From contig NZ_AP022615.1 of the NCBI RefSeq assembly GCF_010730745.1, positions 2,542,001 through 2,606,000 of the forward strand: DNA of 64,000 nucleotides. Reading direction: 5' to 3'. The translations under genes and the position numbers were made by a program. The notes beneath the pieces were generated by a model. That model saw only the letters and a list, made by a program, of their open reading frames with translations. It was not told where the DNA came from and made no database searches. Positions 28,491 through 38,709 of this stretch are shown here, one piece after another (position 1 is the first letter of the stretch; each line of letters opens with the position of its first letter). Origin of the DNA: Mycobacterium heidelbergense. Its GTDB lineage: Bacteria > Actinomycetota > Actinomycetes > Mycobacteriales > Mycobacteriaceae.

Positions 28491-29677
28491 CAGCTTCCCA
28501 TGCCTTTCTGTTCGTCGACATGCTCGGTGATGGCCTTCATGACGGCCTCACCGGCGCGGCCGATCAATTGGTCGCGCTTTGCCCTGGCCCAATCGTGAGA
28601 TGACCGCGATGCTTCGAGTTGTCCCTTGAAGTATGGAATCACCTTGCGGGCGACCAGGTCATAGCAGTGATACGTCGATTCGCGCGAGGCCCAGTCGTGA
28701 CCCAACATCAGCAGCGTCCCAAAGCCGCCTGACCGTTCGAGCAGATCCTCAATGTGCGCGATCGCGTCGTCGGGCGTGCCGATGCAGCAATTTCCCTTGG
28801 CCGCATAGTCTTCGACGAACTCGTGCGGTGTCTGGGCGCCGTCGACGGTGTTGGACAGCGGGACGAACCCCGCCGCGCCAAAGTAATTGGCGAAATCCTG
28901 TAGCCCGTAGGTGCAGTCGTCGATCGCCTGCTCACGGCTGTCGGCGATATGCATGATGCTCAAAACGCGCCAGTCGGCCCGGTCCGGCTCGTCGCGGCCG
29001 ACTTTGGCGGCCTGCTCGCGGACCACCTCCCAGGTGGTTTCCAGCGCGGCGAAACCGCCGGGCACCGACATCGACAGCGACAGCAATGACGTGCCCAGGG
29101 TACCGGCCAGGCGCGGCCCGGACGGCGAAATCATTGCCGCGGTAGCAACTTCGGGGTAGGGCCAGGTGTACGGGCGGATATGCAACTGCGCGTCGCGCAG
29201 CGTGAACCAGTCGGAGTGGCGGTCGATGCGCTCGGTGGGGCCGGCGCGGAACAGCGCCAGGATCGCTTCGAGCGACTCCTGCATCATGTGCCGTTGATCG
29301 ACCGGGTCGATGCCCATCATGTACGCGTCCGAGGGCAGTGCTCCGGGACCGGTGCCGAACATGACCCGGCCGCGGGTCAAGTGATCCAGCAGCACCCAAC
29401 GGTCGGCCACCATCAGCGGATGGTGGTAGGGCAGCGAGACCACTCCCGTGCCCAGCCGGATGTGCTTCGTCCGTTCCGCCGCGGCGGCGATGAACACCTC
29501 CGGGCAGGCGATCAGCTCGTAGCCACCGGAGTGGTGTTCGCCGAACCATGCCTCGTCAAAACCCAGGCGATCCAGCGCGACGACGCGTTCCATGTCGTAT
29601 TCCAAGGCGACCGTGGGCGATTGGCCGATGGGATGAAACGGCGTGATGAAGACGCCGAAGCGTAGTGGCGCGCTCAT
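28490..29677 (-). CDS. Luciferase-like flavin-dependent monooxygenase (Rv3618-like)
   Basis: 395 residues from ATG 29677, overlapping the ephA stop (ATGA). Bacterial luciferase-like fold: FGEHHSGGYELIACPEVFIAAAAERTKHIRLGTGVVSLPYHHPLMVADRWVLLDHLTRGRVMFGTGPG is the hallmark block of the FMN-dependent LLM class. Such enzymes oxygenate or desulfurise small organic substrates with FMNH2 and O2. The F420-specific variants cannot be excluded by eye. Rv3618 lies next to ephA in M. tuberculosis too. The TGATG overlap with the dehydrogenase indicates tight coupling. Confidence 0.88.
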   Translation of the reverse strand: MSAPLRFGVFITPFHPIGQSPTVALEYDMERVVALDRLGFDEAWFGEHHSGGYELIACPEVFIAAAAERTKHIRLGTGVVSLPYHHPLMVADRWVLLDHLTRGRVMFGTGPGALPSDAYMMGIDPVDQRHMMQESLEAILALFRAGPTERIDRHSDWFTLRDAQLHIRPYTWPYPEVATAAMISPSGPRLAGTLGTSLLSLSMSVPGGFAALETTWEVVREQAAKVGRDEPDRADWRVLSIMHIADSREQAIDDCTYGLQDFANYFGAAGFVPLSNTVDGAQTPHEFVEDYAAKGNCCIGTPDDAIAHIEDLLERSGGFGTLLMLGHDWASRESTYHCYDLVARKVIPYFKGQLEASRSSHDWARAKRDQLIGRAGEAVMKAITEHVDEQKGMGS

Positions 29678-30642
29678 CGCAGTTCCAGTCCGTTGAGGAA
29701 CTCCAACAGGGCCGCGTTCACCTCGTCGGGCCGTTCCTGTTGCAGCCAGTGCCCCGCGCCGTCGATCATCACCTGGCGGTACGGCCCGGCGATCACCTCC
29801 GACGCGCGGTCGGCGCGGGTGAATGCCAGCACCGGGTCGGCCGTCCCCGCGATAAACAACGACGGCACAGCGATTTTCGCGCCGGCAAGTTCCGCGGTGG
29901 TCTCCCAGTTGCGGTCGAAATTGCGGTACCAGTTCAGGCCGCCGGTGAACCCGGTGCGGGAAAACTCGTTGACGTAATGGTCGAGTTCGTCCTGGCTGAG
30001 CCAGTCCGGCAGCCCGTCCGGCTCGGGAAGGCGGTCGACGAAACCCTCCGGACCGGGTGCCAGCATCCGCATCGCCGCGCTCTCGTCGAGCGCCGGCCGG
30101 CCGGCCATCACCCGGCGCATCGTGCGGGCGGGGTCGGCGTCGAGTTCGGCGTCGGCGACGCCTGGCTCCTGGAAATAGAGGATGTAGAAGAAGTTATCCC
30201 CGAACAAGGTGCGGAAGGCCTGCGTCGGCGGCACCTGCGGGCGCGGCAGCGGCGGGATGCTCAACGCGGTGACCGCCGCGACCCGGTCCGGGTGCAGCAG
30301 CGGCGCGTTCCACACCACGGCGGCGCCCCAGTCGTGCCCGATCCAGACGGCGCGCTCGGCGCCGACGTCGTCGAGCAGGCCGACCAGGTCCGCCGTCAGC
30401 TCGTGAATGTTGTAGGCCTCGATCGCGCCCGGGCGGGACGAGCCGCCGTAGCCGCGCTGGTCGGGCGCCAGCACGTGATAGCCGGCCTCGGCGAGGGCCG
30501 GTATCTGATGCCGCCACGAATAGGCCAGTTCGGGAAATCCGTGGGCCAGGATCACGACGGGCGCGCCGCGGTCTCCCGCTTCGATCACCCGCAGCTGCGC
30601 GCCATTGGTGTCTACTAACCGTTCGGTTGATGAGGGCACCAC
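29674..30642 (-). CDS. ephA: Epoxide hydrolase EphA
   Basis: 322 residues from the start at 30642. Alpha/beta-hydrolase epoxide hydrolase opening epoxides to diols. The oxyanion motif is AHGFPELAYSWRHQ, the nucleophile Asp104 lies in WIGHDWGAAVV, the catalytic His298 in GAGHWLQQE, and lid tyrosines occur in the cap (FYILYFQEPG). It matches Rv3617. First gene of a three-gene coupled operon. In M. tuberculosis the espACD genes lie immediately upstream; here there is only a 387-base repeat-rich gap. Confidence 0.93.
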   Translation of the reverse strand: MVPSSTERLVDTNGAQLRVIEAGDRGAPVVILAHGFPELAYSWRHQIPALAEAGYHVLAPDQRGYGGSSRPGAIEAYNIHELTADLVGLLDDVGAERAVWIGHDWGAAVVWNAPLLHPDRVAAVTALSIPPLPRPQVPPTQAFRTLFGDNFFYILYFQEPGVADAELDADPARTMRRVMAGRPALDESAAMRMLAPGPEGFVDRLPEPDGLPDWLSQDELDHYVNEFSRTGFTGGLNWYRNFDRNWETTAELAGAKIAVPSLFIAGTADPVLAFTRADRASEVIAGPYRQVMIDGAGHWLQQERPDEVNAALLEFLNGLELR

Positions 30643-30696
30643 CTCACCAAATCACAACGGCCGCGGGCTGAGAAGGGCTTATTCTTCGCCGAGTTC

Positions 30697-30762
30697 TTCA
30701 CCGAGCGTCACGCTGGCGCGGCGCTGGCCGCTCGACGCCACGCCAGCGTGACGCTCGGCGAA
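30697..30762. repeat. 22-bp-arm palindrome, copy of a dispersed element
   Basis: The left arm 30697-30718 (TTCACCGAGCGTCACGCTGGCG) pairs with 30741-30762 with a single mismatch around a 22-base spacer. The motif CGAGCGTCACGC / GCCAGCGTGACGCTCG recurs in variant form at 13871-13925. It lies upstream of both divergent genes, so it is not simply a convergent terminator. Confidence 0.75.
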
Positions 30763-30820
30763 GGTCGTGGTTGCCACGTCGGGAACTGCCGGTCGTTGAC
30801 TGGAACAGAGCGCGGCGCCC

Positions 30821-30958
30821 GGCTCTGCCGGAGCTGGCGATCGCACGGTGCTAGATGGTGGCGACCCGCTGCGCTCCGGCTCTGCCGGAGCTGGCGATCG
30901 CACGGTGCTAGATGGTGGCGACCCGCTGCGCTCCGGCTCTGCCGGAGCTGGCGATCGC
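30821..30958. repeat. 57-bp tandem repeat (VNTR/MIRU-like), 2.4 copies
   Basis: Two identical 57-base units (30821-30877 and 30878-30934) are followed by the first 24 bases of a third (30935-30958). Each unit junction forms a small hairpin, GCTCCGGC-TCT-GCCGGAGC. The array ends about 70 bases before the ftsH start. Identical copies imply recent expansion or homogenisation, and copy number may vary among strains. Confidence 0.9.
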
Positions 30959-31029
30959 CACGAGCGGTAGCCTGGACTTTTCCAGCTTCGTGTATCGGGG
31001 AAGGACCTGGCCGAAAAGGCCGATGATTG

Positions 31030-33417
<2,388 letters not shown>

Positions 33418-33432
33418 CGAGCGGAGGATTCG

Positions 33433-34053
33433 ATGGCCTTACCGGATTTGGGGCCGGATACCCGCCGGGCGCCCGGCCGCATAAGGGTGTTCGACCAGCA
33501 ACGCGCCGAGGCCGCGATCCGCGAGCTGCTCCACGCGATCGGCGAAGACCCCGACCGGGATGGCTTGCAGGACACCCCGGCCCGCGTCGCGCGCGCGTAC
33601 CGCGAGATGTTCGCGGGGCTCTACACCGATCCCGACACCGTCTTGAACACCATGTTCGACGAGGATCACGACGAGATGGTGATCGTCAAGGAGATCCCGC
33701 TGTACTCCACCTGCGAGCATCACCTGGTGTCTTTCCACGGGGTGGCTCACGTCGGCTACATCCCCGGCAAGGACGGCAGGGTCACCGGCCTGTCGAAGAT
33801 CGCCCGGCTGGTCGACCTTTACGCCAAGCGGCCACAGGTGCAGGAGCGACTCACCAGCCAGATCGCCGATGCCCTGGTGAAGAAGCTCGATCCGCGCGGG
33901 GTCATTGTCGTGGTCGAAGCCGAGCACCTGTGCATGGCGATGCGCGGTGTCCGCAAGCCCGGCGCCGTCACCACGACGTCGGCGGTGCGCGGCCAGTTCA
34001 AAACCAGTGCCGCCTCTCGAGCCGAAGCGCTCGACCTCATCCTGCGCAAGTGA
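33433..34053 (+). CDS. folE: GTP cyclohydrolase I
   Basis: 206 residues with a GCGGAGGA site. Converts GTP to dihydroneopterin triphosphate, the first step of folate synthesis. The signature blocks are YSTCEHHLVSFHGVAHVGYIPG (zinc Cys and His) and GLSKIARLVDLYAKRPQVQERLTSQIA; a second zinc Cys occurs in EAEHLCMAMRGVRKPG. It is Rv3609c. The stop overlaps the folP start (GTGA), opening the folate operon folE-folP1-folB-folK. Confidence 0.96.
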   Translation: MALPDLGPDTRRAPGRIRVFDQQRAEAAIRELLHAIGEDPDRDGLQDTPARVARAYREMFAGLYTDPDTVLNTMFDEDHDEMVIVKEIPLYSTCEHHLVSFHGVAHVGYIPGKDGRVTGLSKIARLVDLYAKRPQVQERLTSQIADALVKKLDPRGVIVVVEAEHLCMAMRGVRKPGAVTTTSAVRGQFKTSAASRAEALDLILRK

Positions 34054-34883
34054 GTCCGGCGCCTGTGCAGGTTATGGGAGTCCTGAACGTCACTGATGAC
34101 TCGTTCTCTGACGGCGGACGGTATCTCGACGTCGACGACGCCGTCGCCCACGGCCTGGCGATGGTCGCCGAAGGCGCGGGAATCGTCGACGTCGGGGGTG
34201 AGTCGACCCGGCCCGGTGCCACCCGGATCGACCCTCGCGTCGAGGCGTCGCGCGTGGTTCCTATCGTCAAAGAGCTTGCGGCTCAGGGTATTACCGTAAG
34301 CATCGACACCATGCACGCCGACGTCGCGCGCGCGGCTCTGCAGAGTGGCGCGCGGATCGTCAACGACGTGTCCGGCGGACGGGCCGATCCCGCCATGGCG
34401 CCGCTGCTGGCCGAGGCCGGTGTGCCGTGGGTGTTGATGCATTGGCGATCGGTGTCGCCCGACCGCCCGCATGCGGCGCCGCACTACCGCGACGTGGTGG
34501 CCGAGGTGCGCGCCGAGCTGCTCGCCGGCGTCGACGACGCGGTGTCCGCGGGCGTCGATCCCGACAACCTGGTGATCGACCCCGGGCTTGGATTCGCCAA
34601 GACGGGGCAACACAATTGGGCGCTGCTGCACGCGCTGCCGCAGTTGGTCGCCACCGGCATCCCGGTACTGTTGGGCGCCTCGCGTAAACGGTTCCTCGGT
34701 ACGTTGCTGGCCGGACCCGACGGGTCGCCGCGACCGCCCGACGGGCGTGAGACGGCGACCGCGGTGATTTCCGCGCTGGCCGCCGTGCACGGGGCGTGGG
34801 GCGTGCGCGTGCACGACGTGCGTTCCTCGGTCGACGCCCTCAAGGTCCTTGAGGCCTGGAAACAGGGCTGGTCGCATGGCTGA
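34050..34883 (+). CDS. folP1: Dihydropteroate synthase
   Basis: 277 residues from GTG 34050 (VSPAPVQVMGVLNVTDDSFSDGGRYLD), homologous from this point to M. tuberculosis FolP1. TIM-barrel enzyme joining p-aminobenzoate to dihydropterin pyrophosphate; sulfonamide target. Diagnostic segments: GVLNVTDDSFSDGG, VDVGGESTRPGA, IVNDVSGG, DPGLGFAKTGQHN and GASRKRFLG. No internal stop or deletion. The end overlaps folB by eight bases. Confidence 0.96.
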   Translation: MSPAPVQVMGVLNVTDDSFSDGGRYLDVDDAVAHGLAMVAEGAGIVDVGGESTRPGATRIDPRVEASRVVPIVKELAAQGITVSIDTMHADVARAALQSGARIVNDVSGGRADPAMAPLLAEAGVPWVLMHWRSVSPDRPHAAPHYRDVVAEVRAELLAGVDDAVSAGVDPDNLVIDPGLGFAKTGQHNWALLHALPQLVATGIPVLLGASRKRFLGTLLAGPDGSPRPPDGRETATAVISALAAVHGAWGVRVHDVRSSVDALKVLEAWKQGWSHG

Positions 34884-35277
34884 TCGAATCGAATTGCGCG
34901 GCTTGACGGTTCGTGGCCGGCACGGAGTCTTCGATCACGAGCGCGCCGACGGGCAGGACTTCGTCGTCGATATCACGGTGTGGATCGACTTGGCCGACGC
35001 CGCCGCCAGCGACGACCTGGCCGACACCTACGACTACGCGGCGCTGGCGCGGCTGGCGGCCGACGTCGTCGCGGGGCCCGCGCGCAACCTGATCGAAGCG
35101 GTCGGGGGTGACATCGCCGACCGGGTGATGGACGACCACCGCGTGCATGCCGTCGAGGTGGTGCTGCACAAGCCCCAGGCCCCGATCCCGCAGCGGTTCG
35201 CCGACGTCGCCGTGGTGGTTCGGCGGTCGCGGCGCGGCGGCCGCGGTTCGGTGATCCCGGCCGGTGGGGCGCTATGA
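34876..35277 (+). CDS. folB: Dihydroneopterin aldolase
   Basis: 133 residues from ATG 34876 within the end of folP1. Catalyses dihydroneopterin to hydroxymethyl-dihydropterin and glycolaldehyde. Family signs are IELRGLTVRGRHGVFDHER (substrate loop and helix), YDYAALA, and the active-site Lys in VEVVLHKPQAPI. A basic tail RRSRRGGRGS follows. The stop overlaps the folK start as ATGA. Rv3607c type. Confidence 0.95.
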   Translation: MADRIELRGLTVRGRHGVFDHERADGQDFVVDITVWIDLADAAASDDLADTYDYAALARLAADVVAGPARNLIEAVGGDIADRVMDDHRVHAVEVVLHKPQAPIPQRFADVAVVVRRSRRGGRGSVIPAGGAL

Positions 35278-35792
35278 CCCGCATCGTGCTGTCCATCGGG
35301 TCCAACCTCGGTGACCGGCTGGCGCGGCTGCAGTCGGTCGTCGACGGGCTCCGGAAAACGCTGGTAGCGGTATCGCCGATCTACGAGACGGACCCCTGGG
35401 GCGGTGTGGAGCAGCCCCCGTTTCTCAACGCCGTGCTGATCGCGGACGACCCGGCGCGCGACGGGCAGGCCTGGCTGCGCCGGGCGCAGGAGTTCGAGCG
35501 GGCGGCGGGCCGGGTTCGCGGCGAACGCTGGGGCCCGCGCACCCTCGACGTCGACCTGATCGCCTGCTACGGCGAAACCGAAGTGATCGCCCGCGAGCCC
35601 GACCTGACGCTGCCGCACCCGCTGGCCCACCTGCGGGCCTTCGTGATGGTGCCGTGGCTGGCCATCGACCCGGACGCCCGGCTGACGGTGGCCGGCGGCC
35701 CGCGGCCCGTCGCGCAGCTGCTCGCCGAGCTGGACCCGGCCGACCGGGCCGGTGTTCGGCTTTCCAGTCAGACGCTCGAGCTCCAAACCTGA
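35274..35792 (+). CDS. folK: 2-amino-4-hydroxy-6-hydroxymethyl-dihydropteridine pyrophosphokinase
   Basis: 172 residues from ATG 35274. Transfers pyrophosphate from ATP to hydroxymethyl-dihydropterin, completing the substrate of FolP. Characteristic parts: LSIGSNLGDRLARLQ, VSPIYETDPWGGVEQPPFLNAVL and GERWGPRTLDVDLIAC (metal-binding Asp pair), then LPHPLAHLRAFVMVPW. It is followed by a membrane gene whose ATG overlaps the stop in TGATG. Confidence 0.95.
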   Translation: MTRIVLSIGSNLGDRLARLQSVVDGLRKTLVAVSPIYETDPWGGVEQPPFLNAVLIADDPARDGQAWLRRAQEFERAAGRVRGERWGPRTLDVDLIACYGETEVIAREPDLTLPHPLAHLRAFVMVPWLAIDPDARLTVAGGPRPVAQLLAELDPADRAGVRLSSQTLELQT

Positions 35793-36268
35793 TGGGACCG
35801 ACCAGGAAACGTGACCTGACGGCCGCGGTGGTCGGCGCCGCGGTGGTGGGTTATCTGCTGGTTGTCACCCTGTATCAGTGGTTTCCGCCCATCACGGTGT
35901 GGACGGGGCTGTCGTTGCTCGCGGTGGCCGTCGCCGAGGCGCTGTGGGCCCGTTACGTGCGCGCCAAGATCAACGACGGCGAAATCGGCGCCGGGCCGGG
36001 TTGGCTGCATCCGCTCGCGGTGGCACGCAGCGTGATGGTGGCCAAGGCGTCGGCCTGGGTGGGTGCGCTGGTGCTCGGTTGGTGGGTCGGTGTCCTGATC
36101 TACTTCCTGCCGCGGCGGTCATGGCTGCGGGTCGCCGCCGAGGACACCACCGGCACGGTGGTGGCGGCCGTCAGCGCGCTGGCGTTGGTCGTTGCCTCGC
36201 TGTGGCTGCAGCATTGCTGCAAGTCCCCGCAGGATCCCACCGAGCACGGCGAGGGCGCGGAAAATTAG
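35792..36268 (+). CDS. DUF3180 membrane protein (Rv3605c-like)
   Basis: 158 residues from ATG 35792. Four hydrophobic helices (AAVVGAAVVGYLLVV, WTGLSLLAVAVAEALW, ASAWVGALVLGWWVGVLIY, VVAAVSALALVVASLWL) and a conserved RARI-like RAKIND segment. The function is unknown, although the family is consistently placed at the end of actinobacterial folate operons, suggesting a transport or membrane role linked to the pathway. The 99 bases after it contain a CACCGGCCGGTG palindrome. Confidence 0.88.
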   Translation: MGPTRKRDLTAAVVGAAVVGYLLVVTLYQWFPPITVWTGLSLLAVAVAEALWARYVRAKINDGEIGAGPGWLHPLAVARSVMVAKASAWVGALVLGWWVGVLIYFLPRRSWLRVAAEDTTGTVVAAVSALALVVASLWLQHCCKSPQDPTEHGEGAEN

Positions 36269-36367
36269 CGCCTCGCCGGTCACCGGCCGGTGCCTACGAT
36301 AAACCCAGGTGAGAATCGCCGGAGCAGCGCGACACGCGGATTGACCTCGCGCAGGTACAGTCAGGCC

Positions 36368-37681
36368 ATGACCGTTCTGTCCCGCGGCGCCCGGGTCCGG
36401 CGCGGCGGCCGCAGGCCGGGTTGGGTGCTCTTGACCGCGTTGCTGGTCCTCGCGATGGGGGCCAGTTCCGCACTGGTTTTCACCAATCGGGTGGAACTCC
36501 TCAAGCTCGCTGTCATCCTGGCGCTGTGGGCCGCGGTCGCCGGCGCCTTCGTTTCGGTGCTCTACCGCCGCCAAAGCGACGCGGATCAATCCCGTGTCCG
36601 TGACCTGAAGCTGGTCTACGACCTGCAGCTGGATCGGGAGATCTCGGCCCGGCGCGAGTATGAGCTGACCGTGGAATCCCAGCTGCGCCGCGAGCTGGCC
36701 TCCGAGCTGCGTGCCCAGGCCGCCGACGATCTGGCGACGCTGCGGGCGGAACTGAGCGCGCTGCGGACCAGCCTGGAGATCCTGTTCGACACCGACCTCC
36801 AGCACCGCCCGGCGCTGGAGACCAACGAGACCGAGGCGCCACCGGCGCGCGCGTACAGCGACTGGGATCGCAACGGCGAGGGCAACCCGGATTGGGTGTC
36901 CAGCGATCGGGTCACGTCGGTTTCCCGGGATCACCCGCCCGGCCGCGCCGACGAGACCGCGATCATCGACGTGCCCGAGGAACCGCTGTTGCCGCCCCGG
37001 CAGCCGCCCCCTCGGGAGCGCGTTCGGGGCCACTATGACGTTGCGCAAGACGTCGCCCAAGACGTTGCCCAAGACGTTGCGCAGGACGTCGCGCAGGACG
37101 CTCGGTACGTGGTTTCGCAGGAGCCCCCGTACATGACCCCGCCGCCACCGCCCCCACCGGAACCGCAATCGGAACCGCCGCCGAAACGGCGGGATTGGCA
37201 GCCGGCCGCCGCGGAAGGACAGTGGCCGCCGGCCGGGACACCGGACGGCCGCTGGGCCGGGGTCGATCCGACCGGAACGCCGGTCGGCGAGCCGTCGGGC
37301 GGGTGGCGCGCCCGGCATTCCAGCCCCGGCGAGCCCGTCGACGGGTCGCCCGTCGAGCCCGTGCCTTCGCCGCCGTATGGCGAGTCGGGTCGCCGGGCGC
37401 AGGCGCGCCATTCGGCGGAGTACCGCGACTACGGCATGCGCAACTTTGCGGCGATGAACGAGGCCCCGCCAGCGCCCGCGCCGCCACCACCGCAAATGGC
37501 TCCGCCACCGCCCGCGGAGCCCGCACCGCGGCACCGCGGCGCGGACCCCCTGTCCCAGGGGGTGGACGGGTCGGGAGACCCGCCAACCGGTGGCCAGTCG
37601 GTAGCCGACCTCTTGGCGCGGCTACAGGTCGAGCCGTCCGGCGGTCGCCGGCGACTAAGACGCGAGGGCCGCGAGGGCTGA
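36368..37681 (+). CDS. Proline-rich membrane protein with coiled coil (Rv3604c-like)
   Basis: 437 residues from ATG 36368. Two adjacent membrane helices (GWVLLTALLVLAMGASSALVF and LAVILALWAAVAGAFVSVLY), a predicted coiled coil of about 80 residues (RRQSDADQSRVRDLKLVYDLQLDREISARREYEL...LRTSLEIL), and a long cytoplasmic tail rich in Pro, Glu and Arg. Within the tail a five-fold Asp-Val-Ala-Gln repeat is encoded by 12-base tandem units. No catalytic motif. The layout resembles scaffold or septum-associated proteins of actinobacteria, but the function is unknown. In M. tuberculosis the counterpart sits at the same place. Confidence 0.85.
   Translation: MTVLSRGARVRRGGRRPGWVLLTALLVLAMGASSALVFTNRVELLKLAVILALWAAVAGAFVSVLYRRQSDADQSRVRDLKLVYDLQLDREISARREYELTVESQLRRELASELRAQAADDLATLRAELSALRTSLEILFDTDLQHRPALETNETEAPPARAYSDWDRNGEGNPDWVSSDRVTSVSRDHPPGRADETAIIDVPEEPLLPPRQPPPRERVRGHYDVAQDVAQDVAQDVAQDVAQDARYVVSQEPPYMTPPPPPPPEPQSEPPPKRRDWQPAAAEGQWPPAGTPDGRWAGVDPTGTPVGEPSGGWRARHSSPGEPVDGSPVEPVPSPPYGESGRRAQARHSAEYRDYGMRNFAAMNEAPPAPAPPPPQMAPPPPAEPAPRHRGADPLSQGVDGSGDPPTGGQSVADLLARLQVEPSGGRRRLRREGREG
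37037..37096 (+). repeat. 12-bp in-frame tandem repeat, five units
   Basis: Five consecutive 12-base units of the form GACGTTGCGCAA (third-base variants) encode DVAQ five times. The length is a multiple of three, so copy-number change would keep the frame of the surrounding gene. Confidence 0.85.
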
Positions 37682-37699
37682 GCTGGGAGCTTCCTCACA

Positions 37700-37728
37700 T
37701 TGGGAGCCGCCGCCGAATCGACTAAAGT
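37700..37728 (+). promoter_or_regulatory. Promoter of the pantothenate operon
   Basis: TTGGGA at 37700-37705 and TAAAGT at 37723-37728 are separated by 17 bases, close to the housekeeping sigma consensus. Transcription would begin near 37735, giving a leader of about 60 bases before ATG 37798. Confidence 0.6.
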
Positions 37729-37797
37729 CTTGGTGACCGTCCGGTACCCGGGCATCGGGACTGGAACGAACGAAGAAACATGTGAGGGTCGTCTGCG

Positions 37798-38709
37798 ATG
37801 GGGCAGTTCGACGGTTTGCGCCCGGCCAGGCTCAAGGTGGGGATCATCTCGGCCGGCCGGGTCGGCTCCGCGCTCGGTGTCGCGCTGGAGCGCGCCGACC
37901 ACGTCGTGGTGGCGTGTAGCGCCATCTCCCGCGCGTCGCGGCAGCGGGCGCAGCGTCGGCTACCCGATACCCCGGTGGCATCGCCGCCGGACGTGGCCGC
38001 CGATGCCGAGCTGCTGCTGTTGGCGGTTCCCGACAGCGAACTCCCGGGCCTGGTGTCCGGGCTGGCCGCGACGTCGGCGGTGCGGCCCGGCACGATCGTG
38101 GCGCACACGTCGGGCGCCAGCGGGGTGGGCATCCTCGCGCCGCTGACCCGCGACGGCTGCACACCCCTGGCCATCCACCCGGCGATGACGTTCACCGGCT
38201 CCGACGAGGACATCGCCAGGCTGCCCGACACCTGCTTCGGGATCACCGCGGCCGACGACGTCGGGTACGCGATCGGGCAGTCGCTGGTCCTCGAGATGGG
38301 CGGGGAGCCGTTCTGCGTCCACGAGGACGCCCGCGTCCTCTACCACGCCGCGCTGGCGCATGCGGGCAACCACATCGTGACGGTGCTCGCCGACGCGCTC
38401 GAGGCGTTGCGGGCCGCGCTGCGCGGCAGCGAACTGCTCGGCCAACAAACCGTGGACGACCAGCCGGGTGGCCTCGCCGAGCGGATCGTCGGGCCGCTGG
38501 CCCGGGCGGCGCTGGAGAACACCCTGCGGCGCGGGCAGGCGGCGCTCACCGGGCCGGTCGCCCGCGGTGACGCCGCCGCGGTCGCCGGGCATCTGGCCGC
38601 GCTGGCCGAGGTCGACCCGCAGCTGGCTCAGGCCTACCGGGTCAACGCCCTGCGGACCGCGCGCCGCGCGCACGCCCCGGCGGACGTCGTCGAGGTGCTG
38701 GCGCCATGA
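37798..38709 (+). CDS. Rossmann-like/DUF2520 protein, candidate ketopantoate reductase
   Basis: 303 residues. An N-terminal NAD(P)-binding fold (VGIISAGRVGSALGVALERADH, with GxGxxG-like SAGRVG; LLLAVPDSEL; IVAHTSGASGVGIL) and a helical C-terminal DUF2520 domain (YHAALAHAGNHIVTVLADALEAL...GPLARAALENTLRRG). This is the domain pair of PanG, the alternative ketopantoate reductase of Francisella (from memory). The next genes are panC and panD with ATGA overlaps, and no panE-type gene is nearby, so a reductase role in pantothenate synthesis is a good inference. Rv3603c type. Confidence 0.85.
   Translation: MGQFDGLRPARLKVGIISAGRVGSALGVALERADHVVVACSAISRASRQRAQRRLPDTPVASPPDVAADAELLLLAVPDSELPGLVSGLAATSAVRPGTIVAHTSGASGVGILAPLTRDGCTPLAIHPAMTFTGSDEDIARLPDTCFGITAADDVGYAIGQSLVLEMGGEPFCVHEDARVLYHAALAHAGNHIVTVLADALEALRAALRGSELLGQQTVDDQPGGLAERIVGPLARAALENTLRRGQAALTGPVARGDAAAVAGHLAALAEVDPQLAQAYRVNALRTARRAHAPADVVEVLAP

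Larger units (their letters stand above)
30643..31029. other. 387-base gap between divergent ephA and ftsH
   Basis: No convincing gene. It holds a 12-base direct repeat (TTCTTCGCCGAG / TTCTTCACCGAG at about 30683-30706), a 22-bp palindrome (30697-30762), a 57-bp tandem repeat (30821-30958) and the ftsH leader. The long minus-strand ORF covering it is the antisense frame of ftsH. M. tuberculosis carries espACD and Rv3611-Rv3613c in the equivalent interval. Confidence 0.8.

Noticed and set aside
30821..30958. CRISPR array from the 57-bp repeats
   Set aside because: Units are directly adjacent without unique spacers, so this is a tandem repeat.
37017..37096. CRISPR array from the short repeats
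   Set aside because: The 12-base units are contiguous, have no spacers and keep a reading frame inside a gene; no cas genes are nearby.
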